7,437 nucleotides of DNA from JBBRFH01 sp038224615 (GTDB lineage Bacteria > Planctomycetota > Phycisphaerae > Tepidisphaerales > Tepidisphaeraceae), in NCBI GenBank assembly GCA_038224615.1, contig JBBRFH010000171.1, forward strand, positions 1 to 7,437. Direction: 5' to 3'. Positions 5,832-7,437 of this stretch are shown piece by piece. Every line of letters starts with the position of its first letter. The stretch's first letter is position 1. The notes beneath the pieces were generated by a model, which saw only the letters and a program-made list of their open reading frames with translations, searched no databases and was not told the DNA's origin. The translations under genes were made by a program, and so were the position numbers.

Positions 5832-7437
5832 AGCAGCCGCCGCACAACCTCGCTGGGGCACTCGCGATTCTGCTCGCGATCTGCCTGAGCGCGCCGAGCC
5901 AGGCGCAGATGCAGCGCAGTCGCGACCCGTCGATCGGCTACGCCTATCCCGCCGGCGGGGAGCGCGGCAAATCGGTTGAGGTGCTGGTCGGTGGGCAGGC
6001 GCTGCGTGGCGTGCAAGGAGCGTACATCAGCGGCAGCGGCGCTCGCGCCAACGTGATCAAGCACTACGCCGCGGTGCGCATGCTTACCGGCGAGCAACGC
6101 CAGGAGTTGAACTACCGCATTCGCCAGTGCGTGGCGCGCGAGTGGTCGAAACTGCAGTCGCAAGGCGTCCTCGGTCCGCCGCCGCCGGAGCTGCGTGCGC
6201 CCGCGACGCGTCCTGCGACGACGCAACCGGTGAGCAAAGATGATGAACTGCCAGACTACTGGATGTGGGACAATCTCGATCAACGCAGCCTGCCGGAGCT
6301 GATGCACCTGCGTCATGTCCTCGCCGGCAACAGCAAGCGTCAGCCGAACGAGCAGATCGGCGAGACCGTGCTGCTACGAATCGAGATCGACGCATCCGCC
6401 GCGCCGGGCGATCGCGAACTGCGCCTGGTCGGACGCGCGGGGCTCACCAATTCCGTGGTTTTCCAAGTCGGAACGCTCCCGGAAGTGAAGGAACTGGAGA
6501 ACAACGATCCGTTCGCCCGCGGCCCGTTACCGCTGCCCAGGCCGTTGACGCTGCCGGTGGTCATCAACGGACAGATTCTGCCCGGCGATGTCGATCTTCA
6601 TCGATTCACCGCGAAGCAGGATCAGCGACTGGTCATCCGCGCCAGCGCACGCCAGCTCGCGCCTTTTATGGCCGACGCGGTGCCGGGCTGGTTTGAGGCG
6701 GCGATCGCGGTCCGCGACGAAACGGGGCACGAGTTGGCGTTCGCCGACCATTACCAGTTCGATCCCGATCCCGTTCTGCTGCTCAAAGTTCCCGCCGACG
6801 GCACCTACACGATGGAAGTGCGCGACACGATCTACCGCGGCCGTGAAGACTTTGTCTACCGCGTGACGATCGGCGAGACGCCGTTCATCACCGGGTTGAT
6901 GCCGCTTGGTGGTCCCGCGGGTGTCAATACGTCGGCGACCCTCCAGGGGTGGAATCTGTGGAACACACGCATTGCGTTCCTGATGCGCGACGTCGGCGTC
7001 GCGACCGCTGCGCTCTCGCGCGGCCGGGACGTGTCGAACGACGTGCGGTACGAAGTCAGTTCGCTCCCGTCCGTCGGCGAACAAATCAACAACGACACCA
7101 TCGCCACCGCGCAACCCGTTCCGCTCGGCGTGATCGTCGACGGCATCATCGAAGCGGCCGCCGACCGCGACACCTTCCGCTTTACCGGCAAGGCCGCTCA
7201 GGAAGTAGTGGTCGAGGTACACGCGCGCCGGCTGGGTTCGCCGATGGATTCGCTGGTGCGGCTTTTCGATGCGTCGGGCAAAGTCATCGCGTGGAACGAC
7301 GACACGCTGGTCCGCCGGACGCAGTTGCACGTTGACTGGGGCTTGCAGACGCATCCTGCTGACTCGTATCTGCGCGCCACGCTACCAGGAGATGGCAGCT
7401 ACTTCGTGCAGATCTCCGATGCCCAGCGACAGTCCGG
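5828..7437 (+). CDS. Secreted PPC-type domain protein, 3' end outside the window
   Basis: The frame is open from ATG 5828, which overlaps the DUF1501 stop as ATGA, to the right edge: 536 codons, C-terminus missing. The start gives a Sec signal (LAGALAILLAICLSAPSQA, cleavage near residue 26). Residues about 38-72 form an IPT-like beta segment (YAYPAGGERGKSVEVLVGGQ, then ISGSGARANVI). A mixed helical stretch follows, containing a PATRPATTQP linker. About 180-220 is another beta region (SAAPGDRELRLVGRAGLTNS). About 221-346 is a PPC-like domain: ELENNDPF, INGQILPGDVDLHRFTAK, DGTYTMEVRD. About 347-375 is a second IPT-like piece (FITGLMPLGGPAGVN). A second PPC-like domain starts near 421: NNDTIATAQP, IVDGIIEAAADRDTFRF, RLFDASGKVIAWNDD. 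Such proteins usually sit beside DUF1501 genes in planctomycetes. They have no visible enzyme motif and probably act in binding or scaffolding outside the cytoplasm. Confidence 0.9.
   Translation, partial: MKQPPHNLAGALAILLAICLSAPSQAQMQRSRDPSIGYAYPAGGERGKSVEVLVGGQALRGVQGAYISGSGARANVIKHYAAVRMLTGEQRQELNYRIRQCVAREWSKLQSQGVLGPPPPELRAPATRPATTQPVSKDDELPDYWMWDNLDQRSLPELMHLRHVLAGNSKRQPNEQIGETVLLRIEIDASAAPGDRELRLVGRAGLTNSVVFQVGTLPEVKELENNDPFARGPLPLPRPLTLPVVINGQILPGDVDLHRFTAKQDQRLVIRASARQLAPFMADAVPGWFEAAIAVRDETGHELAFADHYQFDPDPVLLLKVPADGTYTMEVRDTIYRGREDFVYRVTIGETPFITGLMPLGGPAGVNTSATLQGWNLWNTRIAFLMRDVGVATAALSRGRDVSNDVRYEVSSLPSVGEQINNDTIATAQPVPLGVIVDGIIEAAADRDTFRFTGKAAQEVVVEVHARRLGSPMDSLVRLFDASGKVIAWNDDTLVRRTQLHVDWGLQTHPADSYLRATLPGDGSYFVQISDAQRQS

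Noticed and set aside
6527..7354. Open - strand frame (275 codons) opposite the PPC gene
   Set aside because: The + strand frame is continuous from an ATGA-coupled start with a signal peptide and PPC motifs. The antisense frame is Arg/His-rich and has no domain.

Overview
The window is a high-GC bacterial fragment that I place in the Planctomycetota. The basis is three adjacent genes on the + strand from 2837 to the right edge. They encode a secreted DUF1549/DUF1553 protein, a Tat-exported DUF1501 protein and a secreted protein with pre-peptidase C-terminal (PPC) type domains. This trio is highly expanded in planctomycetes. Thr/Pro/Arg linkers such as TTAPTTRPA and PATRPATTQP recall the class Phycisphaerae, but that placement is an inference from remembered sequences.

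Layout. (1) Positions 2-1181, + strand: the 3' part of a sigma-70-like gene, then a small gene for a DUF3489-like winged-helix protein behind a strong AAGGAG ribosome site. (2) Positions 1200-2029, - strand, convergent with region 1: two genes of visibly lower GC overlapping by GTGA. The upstream one resembles the C-terminal end of a larger secreted or polymorphic protein and may be frameshifted. The downstream one is a small protein with one N-terminal membrane segment. (3) Positions 2030-2836: no gene I can defend, but clustered short repeats, including ATTCGGATTT units of a kind I associate with planctomycete intergenic DNA and a perfect 15-base tandem duplication. (4) Positions 2837-7437, + strand: the export operon, with a 10-base gap between its first two genes and an ATGA overlap between the last two. 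The last gene runs off the window.

How the genes may work together. The three exported proteins of region 4 are tightly spaced and very probably co-transcribed. They should meet outside the cytoplasm, where the DUF1501 protein carries an alkaline-phosphatase/sulfatase-like arrangement of His and Asp residues. The substrate is unknown. The sigma-like and DUF3489-like proteins look regulatory and possibly accessory. The - strand pair is the least explained part. I see no RNA gene, CRISPR array or recognisable transposase.
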